Below, piece by piece: positions 1 through 11,175 of a stretch of DNA of 64,000 nucleotides. Position numbers and translations under genes: made by a program. The notes under the pieces were generated by a model. That model did not search any database and was not told where the DNA came from. It was given only the letters and a program-made list of their open reading frames with translations. Where the stretch lies: assembly GCA_020746875.1 (NCBI GenBank), contig JAGTJL010000016.1:744001-808000 (forward strand), in the 5' to 3' direction. Within the stretch, counting starts at the first letter, position 1. Every line of letters starts with the position of its first letter. Source of the stretch: Rhexocercosporidium sp. MPI-PUGE-AT-0058. Taxonomy: Eukaryota; Ascomycota; Leotiomycetes; Helotiales.

Positions 1-1
1 T

Positions 2-763
2 GCTGGCAGTGCTCGAAATAGTTGGTGTAGAACAGGTGCAGAGATAGTATTCACCGAGGACGAAGACCGCCTGAAGACACCAACAGGACTATCCACCTTC
101 GACTTCACGACTACGCACATGAACAATTCGAGTCCTCAGGTACCTCAAGTACCCTTAACCCCTCCTATCGATGCAATCGATCTACAACGCAACCCAAGTC
201 TCTCGCGCTCTATATCGACTCCTGACTTGCAAGATCTTTCTTTCCTCCCCGCTCTCAAACACCAAGCACTCACCCGGCCCCCTCCAAAGGGCAAAGGGAA
301 AGCCACGGCCCCAAAGAAGCCAAAACCATCCACCAATTCCCCTGAAGAAGCAGCCAAAGCTCTCGTCCGACCCCCACCAATCCCCATCCCCACCACCAAA
401 TCCGAAGGCTCCTCCCCAACCTCGCCTCAATCCTCGCAATACCTACACAACGCACGTCTCGCCATCCCAGGAGCACGCTCACCATCTAAAACCAGCTTCC
501 CTCCCGGCCCACACCATCAGAATGGCCCAGATCCCATCGCGAAGATGTTCGTCATATGTTGCCAATGCAAGTACTTCCACGACATGCCAAGCAAGATCTA
601 CGAGTGTATGGCGAAACCCGATAATGTCGTTACGGACAGTGATCTGGGTGTCAGCGGCGTGATTAGTACAAGTGTGAAATGTCCATGGTGTGGACATGGG
701 ATGAGCACGAGTTGTTGTGCGGGGTATGCGGCGGTTGTGTATTTGAGGGAGAAGTTGCACTGA
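2..763 (+). CDS. Conserved fungal protein with C-terminal Cys-rich zinc-binding-like module (5' partial)
   Basis: The reading frame is open from base 2 through the methionine at 119 to the stop, so the window cuts off the N-terminus and the ATG at 119 is probably internal. About 254 residues are visible. The first two thirds are low-complexity and rich in Pro, Ser and Lys, probably disordered. The last 70 residues carry ordered cysteine pairs: CCQC, then CPWCGHG followed by a CC pair. This suggests a small zinc-binding fold that ends directly in the C-terminus. I recognise this tail as widespread in uncharacterised ascomycete proteins but know no tested function. The zinc binding is inferred from the CxxC spacing only. 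Confidence 0.75.
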   Translation, partial: AGSARNSWCRTGAEIVFTEDEDRLKTPTGLSTFDFTTTHMNNSSPQVPQVPLTPPIDAIDLQRNPSLSRSISTPDLQDLSFLPALKHQALTRPPPKGKGKATAPKKPKPSTNSPEEAAKALVRPPPIPIPTTKSEGSSPTSPQSSQYLHNARLAIPGARSPSKTSFPPGPHHQNGPDPIAKMFVICCQCKYFHDMPSKIYECMAKPDNVVTDSDLGVSGVISTSVKCPWCGHGMSTSCCAGYAAVVYLREKLH

Positions 764-2217
764 GGAGCATGCATAGTGAGGGAGAATCATAGTCCTGGGA
801 AAGTGAAGGAAAGGGATGCTTTTTAGAGGAAAGCCAGGGGTGTATTTGGCGTGTTATATATGGCGTTCCTAATGTTGCATGACTAATACGGTGCATCTGG
901 CGTTCAAAGGTAGATGGGAAAATGGCATCAGCATACATGCATACTTGTTGGATATAGTGTAATGAGATAGTAATATATGATACCAAATTTCACGTTGCTG
1001 TTGAATTGTCACAGAATCAAAGCGGGGGCGGGGGGGGGGGGGGTTCTGTTTTTGTGGTTCCATAGATTACCACGATGTTGTCAATAAAAAACCATGTGAA
1101 TAGATCTTTAGCTGCGAACGACAGCAGATAAACATCACGAAAGTCAGAGTGCATGCGTATCTTCCGGTCGTCTCTTGGTCGGCACTCGTGGCAATCCTCC
1201 GCTGCCTCTAAAAGAATTTGGCAACGAGTGAAGCCTCTCACCTTGACTGCATGATTGGATGTGAAACACGAGAGTAGATACAATATATTGTTGGACGTCT
1301 AAATGGCCAATGCAATAGTCAGAAAATACCGCTGTGCCCAGTGGTTACTGACAGCAGCTTTCCTTCGGTCTTCAGGTTATCGTTCTGCCTCTAGAGACCT
1401 GACAGCGAACAGGCGAACATAGCTGAGTTTGGTTTATAAGATAATTTTTAAACGATAGGTTAGGGTACGTATGAATGAGCGCTTCAATTGCTCGTTCCAT
1501 CTTCCTATGGATGAACCCCAATGGCATCCAATCTTGAAGCGGCCCATCTCACTCCTTTCAACCATCTGATTGCTGGTGGAATATATCGGTAGAGGATGCG
1601 TTTAATGGTGTGTCTTGAAGATAGGTCAGGCGGTACTCTCTCAACTGCACAGACGAGTAAAACTGTGGATTATCTCGCTTCTCGTCCGAGTGTTCCAGCA
1701 CTCGGGGGGCCCTGGCCAAATCTACCTCCACAGCTTCGAAATCGTTGGCGAGAAGATCCGATACGACGGCCAGACGAATGCAAATGATCTGGTTATTCTC
1801 CGCTACCGCTGTTCTTGGCAGCTTCCCAGGATGTCGCTTTCGTGGGTCGCTCACGATACCATTGTTGACTCCAAAAGAGGGGCTCGCTTAAACCCCAGCC
1901 CCACAATTATATCCTATTGTCAATGGCCAAACCATAGCGAGACGTACAATAGGAACAGAACAGAATAGCAAGAGAGCCGTAGGAGAGTAAATTGGCAAGT
2001 CTAAGTAAACTTCTGGCAACCCACGCCTCTCTGCTCCTTTGATTTCTTACCTCGTCGTTACAAGCAAGAATCGTTCCCAGCACCAAGCTGAACCTCACTC
2101 TCAAGCTTAAACTCTTGAAACTTCTTCTTCCCCTTCTCATTGCAAAGTCAACTCGTCCCTGACATACCAACCAAACTCTCCAAACAAACCATCCGAAAAA
2201 CAAACGACACCATCAAG
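764..2217. other. Gene-free spacer with G-rich tract
   Basis: No convincing coding sequence. The short open frames here (up to about 117 codons) lack plausible starts, splice sites or recognisable motifs. It holds the 3' flank of the upstream gene, a G-rich homopolymer near 1024-1043, and the 5' flank of the next gene, which becomes pyrimidine-rich from about 2090. Confidence 0.6.
1024..1043 (+). repeat. G-rich homopolymer (G5-C-G14)
   Basis: Twenty bases, all G except one C. It is one of three long G/C homopolymers in the window (also 5786-5803 and 51780-51799). Slippage-prone, and could form a quadruplex with neighbouring G runs. Confidence 0.9.
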
Positions 2218-3362
2218 ATGTCTTCCGTTTCCGTCCCCTCTTGGATGTCTCTCTCCACTCCTCACCCATCTCCAACATCCGTCCCAGCATACCCTTCTGC
2301 ATTTCCCGCCGTCCCAGCTCACTTGGTCGCCGAGCCGATGGACTGGCAACCAGAGGGAATCGTCGCAGTTGAGGCATGGTAAGTCTCCTCCTTCAATATC
2401 CAATCTCTCGTCCATTCTTCCAATACTAACAGCCTCCCAGGAAATACCAGACAGTCACCCTGCCCGCCCTTGTCGCAGTAGGCGGCCCCTTCTCCTTCCC
2501 CCCAAGCTACACGTACTTCCCCTCGCCGATAAAATGGGAGGCTCGAGCTGCGTACCAGTACCTGAGCGAGAACGGAGGCACCCAGGAGCAGTTCCTCCAA
2601 GTGCAGCTTGCTCTCGCCTCCTGGTACCGTCAGCAACTGGCGGCTGCCGTGGAACAGGACAAGCTGTTCTTGGAGGGTCGCTACTGGGAGGCTATCCGCA
2701 TGCTGGAGAAGAAGGTGGAGTCGCTTCGGGCCATTCTGGAGGTCGTAAGCCAGCAGGAGGCTGTGCAGATGCAATATGTGGGAAGGGATGTTGAGTTGCG
2801 GGAGTTTGTCCAGCAACAGCAGCAACCAACGGACCTCCAATTGGGGGTCGCGCAGCGGGCGGCTGGCCTTCGACAAAAGCAACTGGATCTCTTGATGGCC
2901 AGCTCTGCTTCCTCTTCCTCTTCCTCTTCCTCTTCCTCTTCCTCTTCCTCTTCCTCTTCCTCTTCCTCTTCCTCTTCCTCTTCCTCTTCCTCTTCCTCTT
3001 CCTCTTCCTCTTCCTCTTCCTCTTCCTCTTCCTCTTCCTCTTCCTCTTCCTCTTCCTCTTCCTCTTCCCCGGTTGGAAACTCTTCCTCCTTCGGATCCTC
3101 TTCCTCCTCCTCAAACTCTCTCGCTTCCTCCGTCTCCTCCCTTCTCACAACAACTCCGAATCCGACTCCAGCTCCAGCTCAAGCAGAAGTCACGGTCAAG
3201 CCCGGCGTGGCAAACCAGGGCAGCGCCTTCCGGAGCTTCGGCGCCTCCTCCTCCTCAGTCCTCACTTCATTACCACCCGCATCGTCATCATCAACAGAGT
3301 CGATTCTTGATCTTTTCGTGTCGGGGAAGTTCAAGGGCAAGTTGGGTGGGTTGATAAAGTAG
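2218..3362 (+). CDS. Uncharacterised protein with ~53-residue serine tract
   Basis: Two exons, 2218-2378 and 2441-3362, joined across a 62-bp intron (GTAAGT donor, TACTAAC branch point, CAG acceptor); the spliced frame encodes 360 aa. The start at 2218 follows an ATCAAG context; the frame stays open upstream but without another ATG. After a Pro/Ser-rich N-terminus, residues about 85-200 look helical and carry Gln/Leu/Glu-rich stretches that could form a coiled coil. A pure serine run encoded by a TCTTCC hexamer repeat follows, then a Ser/Thr-rich tail. No signal peptide or catalytic motif. I do not recognise the family. The serine tract may act as a flexible linker, and its length probably varies between isolates. 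Confidence 0.75.
2909..3068 (+). repeat. TCTTCC hexanucleotide microsatellite inside a coding exon
   Basis: About 26 nearly perfect copies of a six-base unit. Because six is a multiple of three, unit gain or loss changes only the number of serines and never the frame. The opposite strand reads as long acidic or basic runs, which are shadows of the repeat. Confidence 0.95.
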
Positions 3363-4666
3363 GTCTGAGGGGGAGTGGATGGCTTGGCTTGGTGTTTTGC
3401 GGTGTTTGTGGTGGCGTTCTCGTTAGTGTGGTTCGATCTGGTCTTGTGTTTCTAGTGTGCCTCTGGAGTTGGCGGTTCTGTGCGTTTGTGTGGCTCTTGG
3501 CGGTTGGAGATTTTGGAGCTGTGGCTGGCTGTACTATTCTTCTGTGCCCTGGGGACGTAAATTAAGAATGGGGTTGTGTTCTGTGTCTTTTATCCATTTT
3601 ACCAATTTCCTGCTCCAATGTGAACGTGACTGTAAACTCTCGCTACCTGACTGTCTCTTCACAGGCCAAGACTCAGTTTGATTGTCGAAACTCGGAGGTA
3701 TGATCCTCAGAGCAGGAGGAGACTTGACGTTTTATTCAAAAGAAAACTGCGGCATGAATTTAAGTTGTTCTGGACAAATCATTTGATGAAATCTGCGGAT
3801 AGGAAGACATGTCTTATCTTAATTGCTTGCTTTCTCGGTGATATCGACGAAAACTACAAATTACTTGACAAGATAGCAAGGGACAAATAACTGTGTAAGA
3901 TGCCAATCCAACTTGTCATTAACTTTAACCAACTCTCGAAGCCGTCAGCTGCATCTTTTATCTAGAGAGGAACAAGATCACCCTCTCAACCAAGAACATC
4001 TGTATATCATCTTGCGAAAGAACGAAATTCATCCTCACAAGATGCGATCTCTAAATCTGCTTAGCATCCGCAACAATCTGTATTTTAAGGTTCAGCAAGC
4101 ACTAGATTCTACGCTTAATGTGCTCACAGTCTGCCCTGATCTGATGTCATAAAGGGGAAAATATCAACTCCGAACTCTTGCTCTGAGCGAATTGTGATTA
4201 GGAACACAACGCTTGGGTATTTTTTACAGTCAAGAACTATCTTTCTACTATCATCCGTCACCTAGATTATATGTTTCCTATAACTAGAGCAGCACCAGCG
4301 TAGCCTTTCAAGTATATAATGTGAGTCTTAGATGAATTCAAATCCTTAGAATCTAGGGTTTTGCTGTCGCTGCTTGACGCAATTTCATTTCCTGGTAGGC
4401 GGACTAATTCGCCTCCTCGGTCACAGCAATACTCTCTGCTAAGAATCGAGATTTCTTGAGTGTGTGTTAGCATTTTCATCACCGGGACCGGACTTTTCAA
4501 AATAGAGGAGCACGTTAGACTGTCAAGTCATACCCTTAAATTAGAGCACCACTGTATAGTGAGTGGCCTGTGTCATATCATCATCAGCCTTTACGCCACA
4601 TCCCAATCCAAGAACCTACCCCCCTTGTCGAATTTCCTTCAACCTAGCCTCATACTCCCTGCCTCG
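3363..4666. other. Gene-free spacer
   Basis: AT-richer than the flanking genes. Open frames are short (under about 105 codons) and show no motifs or credible exon joins. It lies between the 3' ends of two convergent genes, so it should hold their terminators. No tRNA-like structure noticed. Confidence 0.55.
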
Positions 4667-6933
4667 TCAAATGATCCTCACAAGCCTCCCCTCAACACCC
4701 TCAAAGAACTCCCTCTTCTCCCTCTCCACCTCACACTTAAACCCCTCATCCAGTCTCCTCTCATTCTCAACAGGTAAATCCTCCACATCTCTAAAAGCAA
4801 AGATACCAACCCTACGAAAAGTTTCCCCGCCCTTAGACTCAAGAAGCAGACCTTTTGGTAGACCGGAACGTTGGTATGTGCGTTTTTGGCCGAAGACGAC
4901 GTCTTCTTGGCCAGGGAGACTCCGTCGCCAAAGCGGCGTGGGGGTGTAGGTACAGATTCCGAGACAGTGGACTTCTGATGGGGTGGCGTTTGATGTGGAA
5001 TGGTTGGTCACTGCATCGGGGATGGTTTCAGCAAAGAAAGTATGTGCTTCCCCTGAAGTAGGAAACGGGTCAATCAAAGTATCTCTCGCCTCGTTCCAGA
5101 GGACTTGTCGCAGACGACCACGAAGAGTCAAAATCCCGGATGAAACTGCACCACAAGGAGCGTCTTCAGACACGAGACCGATTTTACATTCGAGTAGCTT
5201 AAGATCATCTGAGATTGGGGCACGGTAAAGCTCGAAGCGGACTTGACCATCTATGGCAGCCCATGACCAAGATGGGACTCTATACTCCGCCGGACGAGGC
5301 AAGATAGGTGAATGTCGCTTCCAAAGAAGAGAAGAAAGAAGCGAAGCCTTGAAATGACCCGCTAAATACTCATCGTCCATCTTTCTAGCATAAAACTCCG
5401 CAATGCCTGATATAGCGAGGAGTTTATCATACGAGAACGTCAGTGAGCGATTCGTGTAGTGCTGTACGAGGGAGAGCCATGTTTGGCCTGGGATGTTGGC
5501 TATGTAACGTCGTCGCTGGGTGAGGAAGACGTTTAGGAAGCGCAGACGGATCTCACCGATTTCGGAATAGGTCGAGAAATACATGCCGCGCCCTAGGTTG
5601 GTGTGGACTTTGCGGCAGGTCCACCATAGTTGGTGGGAGCCGAAGACGAGGAGACGTTGAGAGAGGAGGTGCTCTTGGAGGGTCCAGGCACGGTCTTCGA
5701 TTGGATCTCTGTGAGGGAGGATCTCTAAGTCGTGGAAGGAGCATTAGTTGCTATTAAGTGGAGAGAAAGACTGCCACATTTGGAACCCCCCCCCCCCCCC
5801 CCCAAAAAAGGACATCGAAGCCAGCCTAGACATCTCGCTTGGGTCAAATATGCAGTGGAGGGACTGCTGAGAAGCCGGACTCACCATCCTGTCCATAGAA
5901 TACGAGTGAGCCTATCCTTCCATCAGGACAAAGAAAGCGAAGACGAAACGAGATATCCTGAGGAGTTGGCCTTTTTACATCATGTAAGAAGCCTTCACGG
6001 CTTGTTCTGGCTCGAGCAGCAGAAATTGTCACCGTAGAGTTGCGATAGATTTCCGGCATCAACGAAATCTCCTTTCGCACGTCATCCACATCATCTTGGA
6101 TGATACAGAGACAGTCTACCCAAAGATGTCGTAGACCAAGTTCTCGTGTTGTGGTGATGGCATCTTGAATAGTCTTCGGGAGAAGTGAAATGAGGATTCC
6201 GTCTATATTCTGTGCCAATGTGGCTGTCGTCGTCTGTATTGGCTGAGGTCCACCCCAGCAGTAACTCAGAGCAGCCCATGATACTGTCTCACCTGGGATG
6301 GAAGCCCTCAAACGGACTGTATCCTCGTTGATTTCCAGCAATCTCGTTGGAGCTACGCCAGCTTCTGGTCTATCGCACTTTTCATGAGTCTGACAACAAT
6401 CCTCCATCCATTTCCGAGCCAGGGCAGAATTGTCCTCGGACTGCATTGGAGTGACTCTCTCGCTTGGCTCTACATGTTGGTATGCCGGATCACCTAGACA
6501 TTGAAGTGAGATTGAGGACCGCATAGCACCTGGCGGACAAACCTTCATCTGCCAGAATCTTCAACGACCCGTGACCGGATGATCCGTTCTTTTCGTGCCT
6601 GGAAGCATACACCCTCTTTAGCGGAAATGGGTACTGTTGATAGCCGGTCTTGTGGTCGTAATCGGTGAATGTGAATTCAAAATAGACGCCAGCCTCCCGC
6701 CCCTGCCCTTTCCGCTTGCCATCATCGTCGAGGTAGTCTCTGATGAACCATTCCCAGAAGGCGCAGCCGTTGGCAGCGGCTTCTTGAGCTTCGGAGGCGC
6801 TCGCTTTGAACTTGAAATTGGTGTGGTATTTGCCCTTCTCATCATAGTCGTATGTGGTGGATTTGAGATCTATCAACTCTTCTTGACAGTAGGGGCATGT
6901 ATGAGGGATGCGTCCATCATGTGGAGGGACCAT
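4667..6933 (-). CDS. HET-domain protein (heterokaryon incompatibility family)
   Basis: Three exons on the minus strand, 6933-6543, 6493-5885 and 5724-4667, separated by GT-AG introns of 49 and 160 bp; spliced length 685 aa. The start at 6933 has an ideal CACCATGG context; an in-frame ATG at 7020 would add 29 residues. An N-terminal region with a CPYC pair precedes the HET domain. Diagnostic motifs are SWAALSYCWGG (about residues 201-212) and LWVDCLCIIQDD (about 254-265), followed by the usual MPEIYRNSTVTISAA block. The third exon opens with DRAWTLQEHLLSQRLL, another family hallmark, and ends in a variable C-terminal half. HET domains trigger cell death after fusion of incompatible hyphae; whether this copy does so is inference. 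The frame is intact. The second intron contains an 18-base homopolymer. Confidence 0.9.
5786..5803 (+). repeat. C18 homopolymer inside a HET-gene intron
   Basis: Eighteen consecutive C (G on the coding strand) within the 160-bp second intron of the HET gene. Length variation here would not alter the protein but could affect splicing or sequencing accuracy. Confidence 0.9.
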
Positions 6934-8558
6934 GGTGCCGATTCCATTCGGACAGAACCGTCCGTTTTGGATGTAAGTGCAGAAATTGAGTGAGTACTGT
7001 ACACTTGTACATATATGCATGTGAGGGTGATCCGATAATGGTAACGTAAGAATGACATGCAGTCGATCAGGCTCCAGTCACTTGATCCTTTAGCTGACGC
7101 ATCGCATCCTACGGCTGAGTGGAACGTCTTTGGAGAATAAATCACGGGTACGCGTATGCCAATTTCTAAAGTCTAACAATTTCGGGTTGGAAATGACATC
7201 CCCCCCAAAAAGCCAGGCAGTAATGGCAGTAAGTACTACACCTGCAGGCAAGAAAGCAGACGGGGATGTTGACATCGGAAGGTTGTCTGGAGGATTAGGG
7301 AGGTGGGGGCAGGGGGTGTTGTTTTTGGCGAGGACAGCTCGGACAGGGGCGGCGCGGGACCGGTCAGAAATATACGCGGGGTGAAGATGCACAGGCGTAA
7401 ATCCAGGAACCTATGTCCAATGGAAATGGAACGGAACCCATCCGCCTCCGTATGAATAATATGACCCCGCCCGCCCTTCCGCCCGCCTTCCGCCACCCCC
7501 CGCCCGCCGAGCACTCCGCCGAGTCCTCCCAGCGGGGATCCTGAGACGATGGCAAAGCTTGACCTGACCTGGCCCATGGAATTTACTGGATCAAGCAATC
7601 GAAAGATTCTGCTAAGCTTCTTTTCAATCTCGTCTCTTCTCTTATCGCTCTCTATCGCCTGACTCCACTCGCGAAAGCCCCTCATGTCGTCATCGTCTGT
7701 ATGGTTTTGATATTGATTGATTCTGCTGTATTTCTTGCAGGTCAGCCAGGGAGGGAGGGAATCGACTTCGTGATGCATGCATGTTTTGATGAAGTAAAGT
7801 GAGCGAGCTATTCCCGGATTCCACAAGGGAGCACGCCCACGCCCACAAACACCTCCGCCGCCAGACTTGCTGCAGCTTCTGCCTAGCCGACTCCGTTTGT
7901 TGTGCGACTATGGACGGAGGAGGCTATCACAACTTGCTTACAGTCAGTCAGCAAGCATTCGTCTCAGCCAGCCAGCCAGCCAGCCAGCCAGTCACCGTCG
8001 CCCCAGCAGCATAACATTGCATCGCGCTGAATATTTCCGTATCCCCTTGCACCAACAGGAACCGGCAGCCCAACCACGCACGCAAGCAAAGTCGACGGCT
8101 GCATCGGACAGGACACGCCGCGCCACCATTCTACATACAGCCCCCTCTTGATTTGGTATAGTACTGGAGGTACAGTAGGTGTCGTATCTGGATTTGAGTG
8201 TCCATTTCGAGGCCGGCCGGCTTTTTATCCAAAGCTACAGTAACTGCTCCGTAGGCCCAGCCGCCTTCCCCGTGTTGGCTTGCTTTGCTTTGCTCTGCTC
8301 CTCTTTGCTCTTCTTTGCTCTATCCTTCTTCGTATTTCTTCATTCCTTCTCTACTTCCCCCTTCCCTCTCTTTCCTCCCCTCGCACACCCACCTTCACTC
8401 CCAATCTTGGAAGCGACCACCAACACCACCACCACGATCGCTTTCCTCTTCTCTCAAGGTCTCGACTGTCGTTTCTCTTCATCTGCACTGTCCCCGAGAC
8501 TCTCTTTCGTTTCTGCAGACAACTTCTACAAATAGATCCACACTCGCAATCCGCCACC
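6934..8558. promoter_or_regulatory. Divergent promoter region between HET and glucanosyltransferase genes
   Basis: No supported gene in about 1.6 kb. The right half is probably the promoter and 5' leader of the cell-wall enzyme. It contains a short CCAG tetranucleotide repeat near 7966-7991 and a strong pyrimidine-rich stretch at about 8275-8400, which is typical upstream of highly expressed fungal genes. The translation start context is CGCCACCATGG. A minus-strand open frame over 7236-7826 lacks an ATG and is rejected. Confidence 0.5.
7966..7991 (+). repeat. CCAG tetranucleotide repeat
   Basis: About six tandem copies of CCAG/CAGC in the presumed promoter of the glucanosyltransferase gene. 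Confidence 0.8.
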
Positions 8559-10296
8559 ATGGTCAAAGCAACCCCTCTTGTGTCGTTGTTGACCACGGCA
8601 TCCCTCCTCATCAGCTCCGCATCTGCCGCGCTCGACCCAATCGTCATCAAGGCAAGTCGGTTCGATGGGCAAGACATCTCGAATACCCAATTAACTGTTC
8701 CAGGGCTCTAAATTTTTCTACAAAACCAATGGCACCCAATTCTTCATCAAAGGTGTGGCTTATCAACAAGGCGTCGGCCGGAACGGTGGAGGATCAAACG
8801 ACGGCAATGTAGGTCCACATCTCATATGCGTCCCCAATATCTGCTGACCCTCCTTCTTGCAGACCGGATATACCGATCCTCTCGCAGATGCGACTTCCTG
8901 CGCACGAGATATCCCCCTCCTCCAAAAGGCCGGCGCAAACACTATCCGTACCTATGCCATCGATCCTACCCAAGACCACACAAAATGTATGCAGTTATTG
9001 GATGCAGCTGGAATTTACGTGATCAGCGATCTGGGAGAGCCAAACCTATCCATCAATCGCCAGGATCCTGAATGGAACGTTGAGTTGCTGAACCGCTACA
9101 CAGCTGTTGTTGACTCGTTGGCCAACTTTACAAATACCATTGGCTTTTTTGCTGGAAACGAGGTCCCCAACAATCTGTCGTACACTGGATCGTCTGCATT
9201 TGTCAAGGCCGCAGTGCGTGATACAAAGGCTTACATCAAGTCCAAGAACTACCACTCAATGGGTGTTGGCTATGCCGCTGATGATCTTCCATCCGTTCGT
9301 GCCAATGTTGCCGCCTACTTCAATTGCGGACCTACTGAAGACCAAATCGACTTTTGGGGATACAACATCTACGAATGGTGTGGAAATTCGGATTATGTTA
9401 CCTCTGGATACGCCGAACGTGTTGCTGAGTTCTCGCAATACTCTGTGCCATCGTTCTTCGCTGAATATGGTTGCAATACCCAAGGAGGCGGAGCAGCTGG
9501 CCGAAAGTTCACCGAAATTGAAGCTATCTACGGATCCAACATGACCGAGGTCTTCTCTGGTGGAATTGTTTACGAGTTCTTCCAGGAGGAGAATGACTAC
9601 GGTCTTGCATCTGTGGATGGATCTTCGATCAGTACTCTCGCTGATTATGCTCCATTCTCATCCGAACTCAACGCTGCTAAACCAACAGGTGTCAACTCTG
9701 CAAGCTACAGCCCAACCAACACTGTTGGCCAATCTTGCCCAGCAGTAGCTTCAACCTGGGCCGTTGCCGAGACTGGACTGCCACCAACTCCAAACCAGTC
9801 AGTCTGTGATTGCATGATGGCTAGTCTTACCTGCACCGTCAATACCAAAAACGTCAACGACACTCAGATCGGCGATCTTTTCGGACAAGTTTGCGGTTAC
9901 AATGGCGGTAAGGCTTGTGTGGGGATCAGCACAAATACCACCACCGGACAATATGGAGCCTACTCCATGTGCAGCCCGGCCGAGAAACTTTCCAATGCAT
10001 TCGATACCTACTATCAACAGCAGAACAAGGCTTCCACAGCATGCGATTTTGCCGGTGCAGCTCAAGTTGTCAAGGCCGCAGGAGCTGCCAAGAGTTGTTC
10101 CAGCATCATTGCCGCAGCTACATCTGGAGGGGCGACTATCCCATCTGGATCTGGATCAGCCGCAGCCTCCTCGACTACCAAGAAGAGTGAGGCAAGCGGA
10201 ATGGTGTTTTCTGCGAGCTTGGGTATGGGTAAGTTCTTTGCTGTCGGTTTCACGATTGTGGCTGTTCTTTCTGGAGCTGGAATGATCCTTTTGTAG
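8559..10296 (+). CDS. GPI-anchored 1,3-beta-glucanosyltransferase (GH72, GEL/GAS family) with X8 domain
   Basis: Three exons, 8559-8651, 8704-8808 and 8863-10296, encode 543 aa. The enzyme cuts beta-1,3-glucan and joins the fragment to another chain, elongating cell-wall glucan at the cell surface. Visible parts: a signal peptide of about 23 residues; the GH72 domain beginning LDPIVIKGSKFFYK; acid/base Glu in FFAGNEVPN (about residue 166) and nucleophile Glu in FFAEYGCN (about 267). A Cys-rich X8/CBM43 domain contains VCDCMMASL and GQVCGYNG. A Ser/Ala-rich linker and a hydrophobic tail form the GPI signal. Length and architecture match the GAS1/GEL subgroup that carries an X8 domain. The first intron begins with GC rather than GT (AAG followed by GCAAGT) and ends in CCAG; using it restores the conserved family sequence exactly. 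Confidence 0.95.
8652..8703 (+). other. GC-AG intron in the glucanosyltransferase gene
   Basis: A 52-bp intron whose donor is GCAAGT after AAG, otherwise a perfect match to the U1-pairing consensus, as is typical for GC-AG introns. No GT donor gives the conserved junction IVIK/GSKFFY in frame. Confidence 0.85.
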
Positions 10297-11170
10297 ATGA
10301 ATGGCGGTTGGATTGATAATGGGTGGGGACGCTGGGGTTGTATTCATAATAGACCTTAGTGTATGATAATGCAAAACGGAGTTTATGATTTTCAGAGGGT
10401 TCTTATCAGGGTCGTATTGATTCCTAGGGTTCTACCATTTCTTTTACGCATAAACAGAATCCAGGAAAGAATTTGGTGATCGAGCTTTCTTTCTTGCTTC
10501 CGAGATCTGATACTCCGGAGAGGGAAGATAAACAAGACAAACAAGACACACTAGTAGTTCTGACCTCGTATCAACCTCGCTTGTCGATCGACAGAGTGCG
10601 AATAAATCTCAAGATCAGATAGAGTAGATATATCCTGATTCAAAACACCAATCCCATTGGCTTCTCAACACAAATGTAAGATACTTTGTGCTATCTTCTA
10701 AAATACCTACAGCTAGGCGCTACGGGTTGCTCCTATAGGGCGCGAGGGAGAGTCAATGATGATTCTGGCCGAGGGAGATGGGATAGACTGGACGTACAAG
10801 ACTAAGTCAATGTTATGAGATGTGAGTTTAGGAAGGACTGTGCGACTCTACGCGCTTAATGTTTTCTTCTTTCTCAAGTGATTTAGACAGATCATGTTAC
10901 ACTCCGGATTATGTTGAGTGTAAGAGGGAGAACGTGGAAGGATATATCTAGTTACTAGTCTTGCGCAATAGAACATAGCTGGAGAATCCTTCTTCTCGTC
11001 CGACATTTTGTCTCGTCTCATCTTACAGCGTCTCGCGCTATCTTCCCTGGAAATAAAAAGCGGGATACGAAAAGGGAGTCCCCATCTGGAAACTTTTGTT
11101 ATATATAGTCTAGTACCAACCTCAAACACTCACTTTCTTACCATCTTTCTCTCCGATCCAAAATTTCGAA
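10297..11170. other. Gene-free spacer
   Basis: 3' flank of the glucanosyltransferase gene followed by unassigned sequence. No coding signal seen. Short stretches with many stops on all frames. Confidence 0.55.
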
Positions 11171-11175
11171 ATTCG

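Noticed and set aside
2681..3148. Minus-strand frames with long Glu or Lys/Arg runs
   Set aside because: They are antisense readings of the TCTTCC microsatellite inside a well-supported plus-strand exon.
7236..7826. 196-codon minus-strand frame in the promoter of the glucanosyltransferase gene
   Set aside because: No ATG start, Gly/Pro/Ser-biased composition, no motif, and it lies in the expected promoter region.
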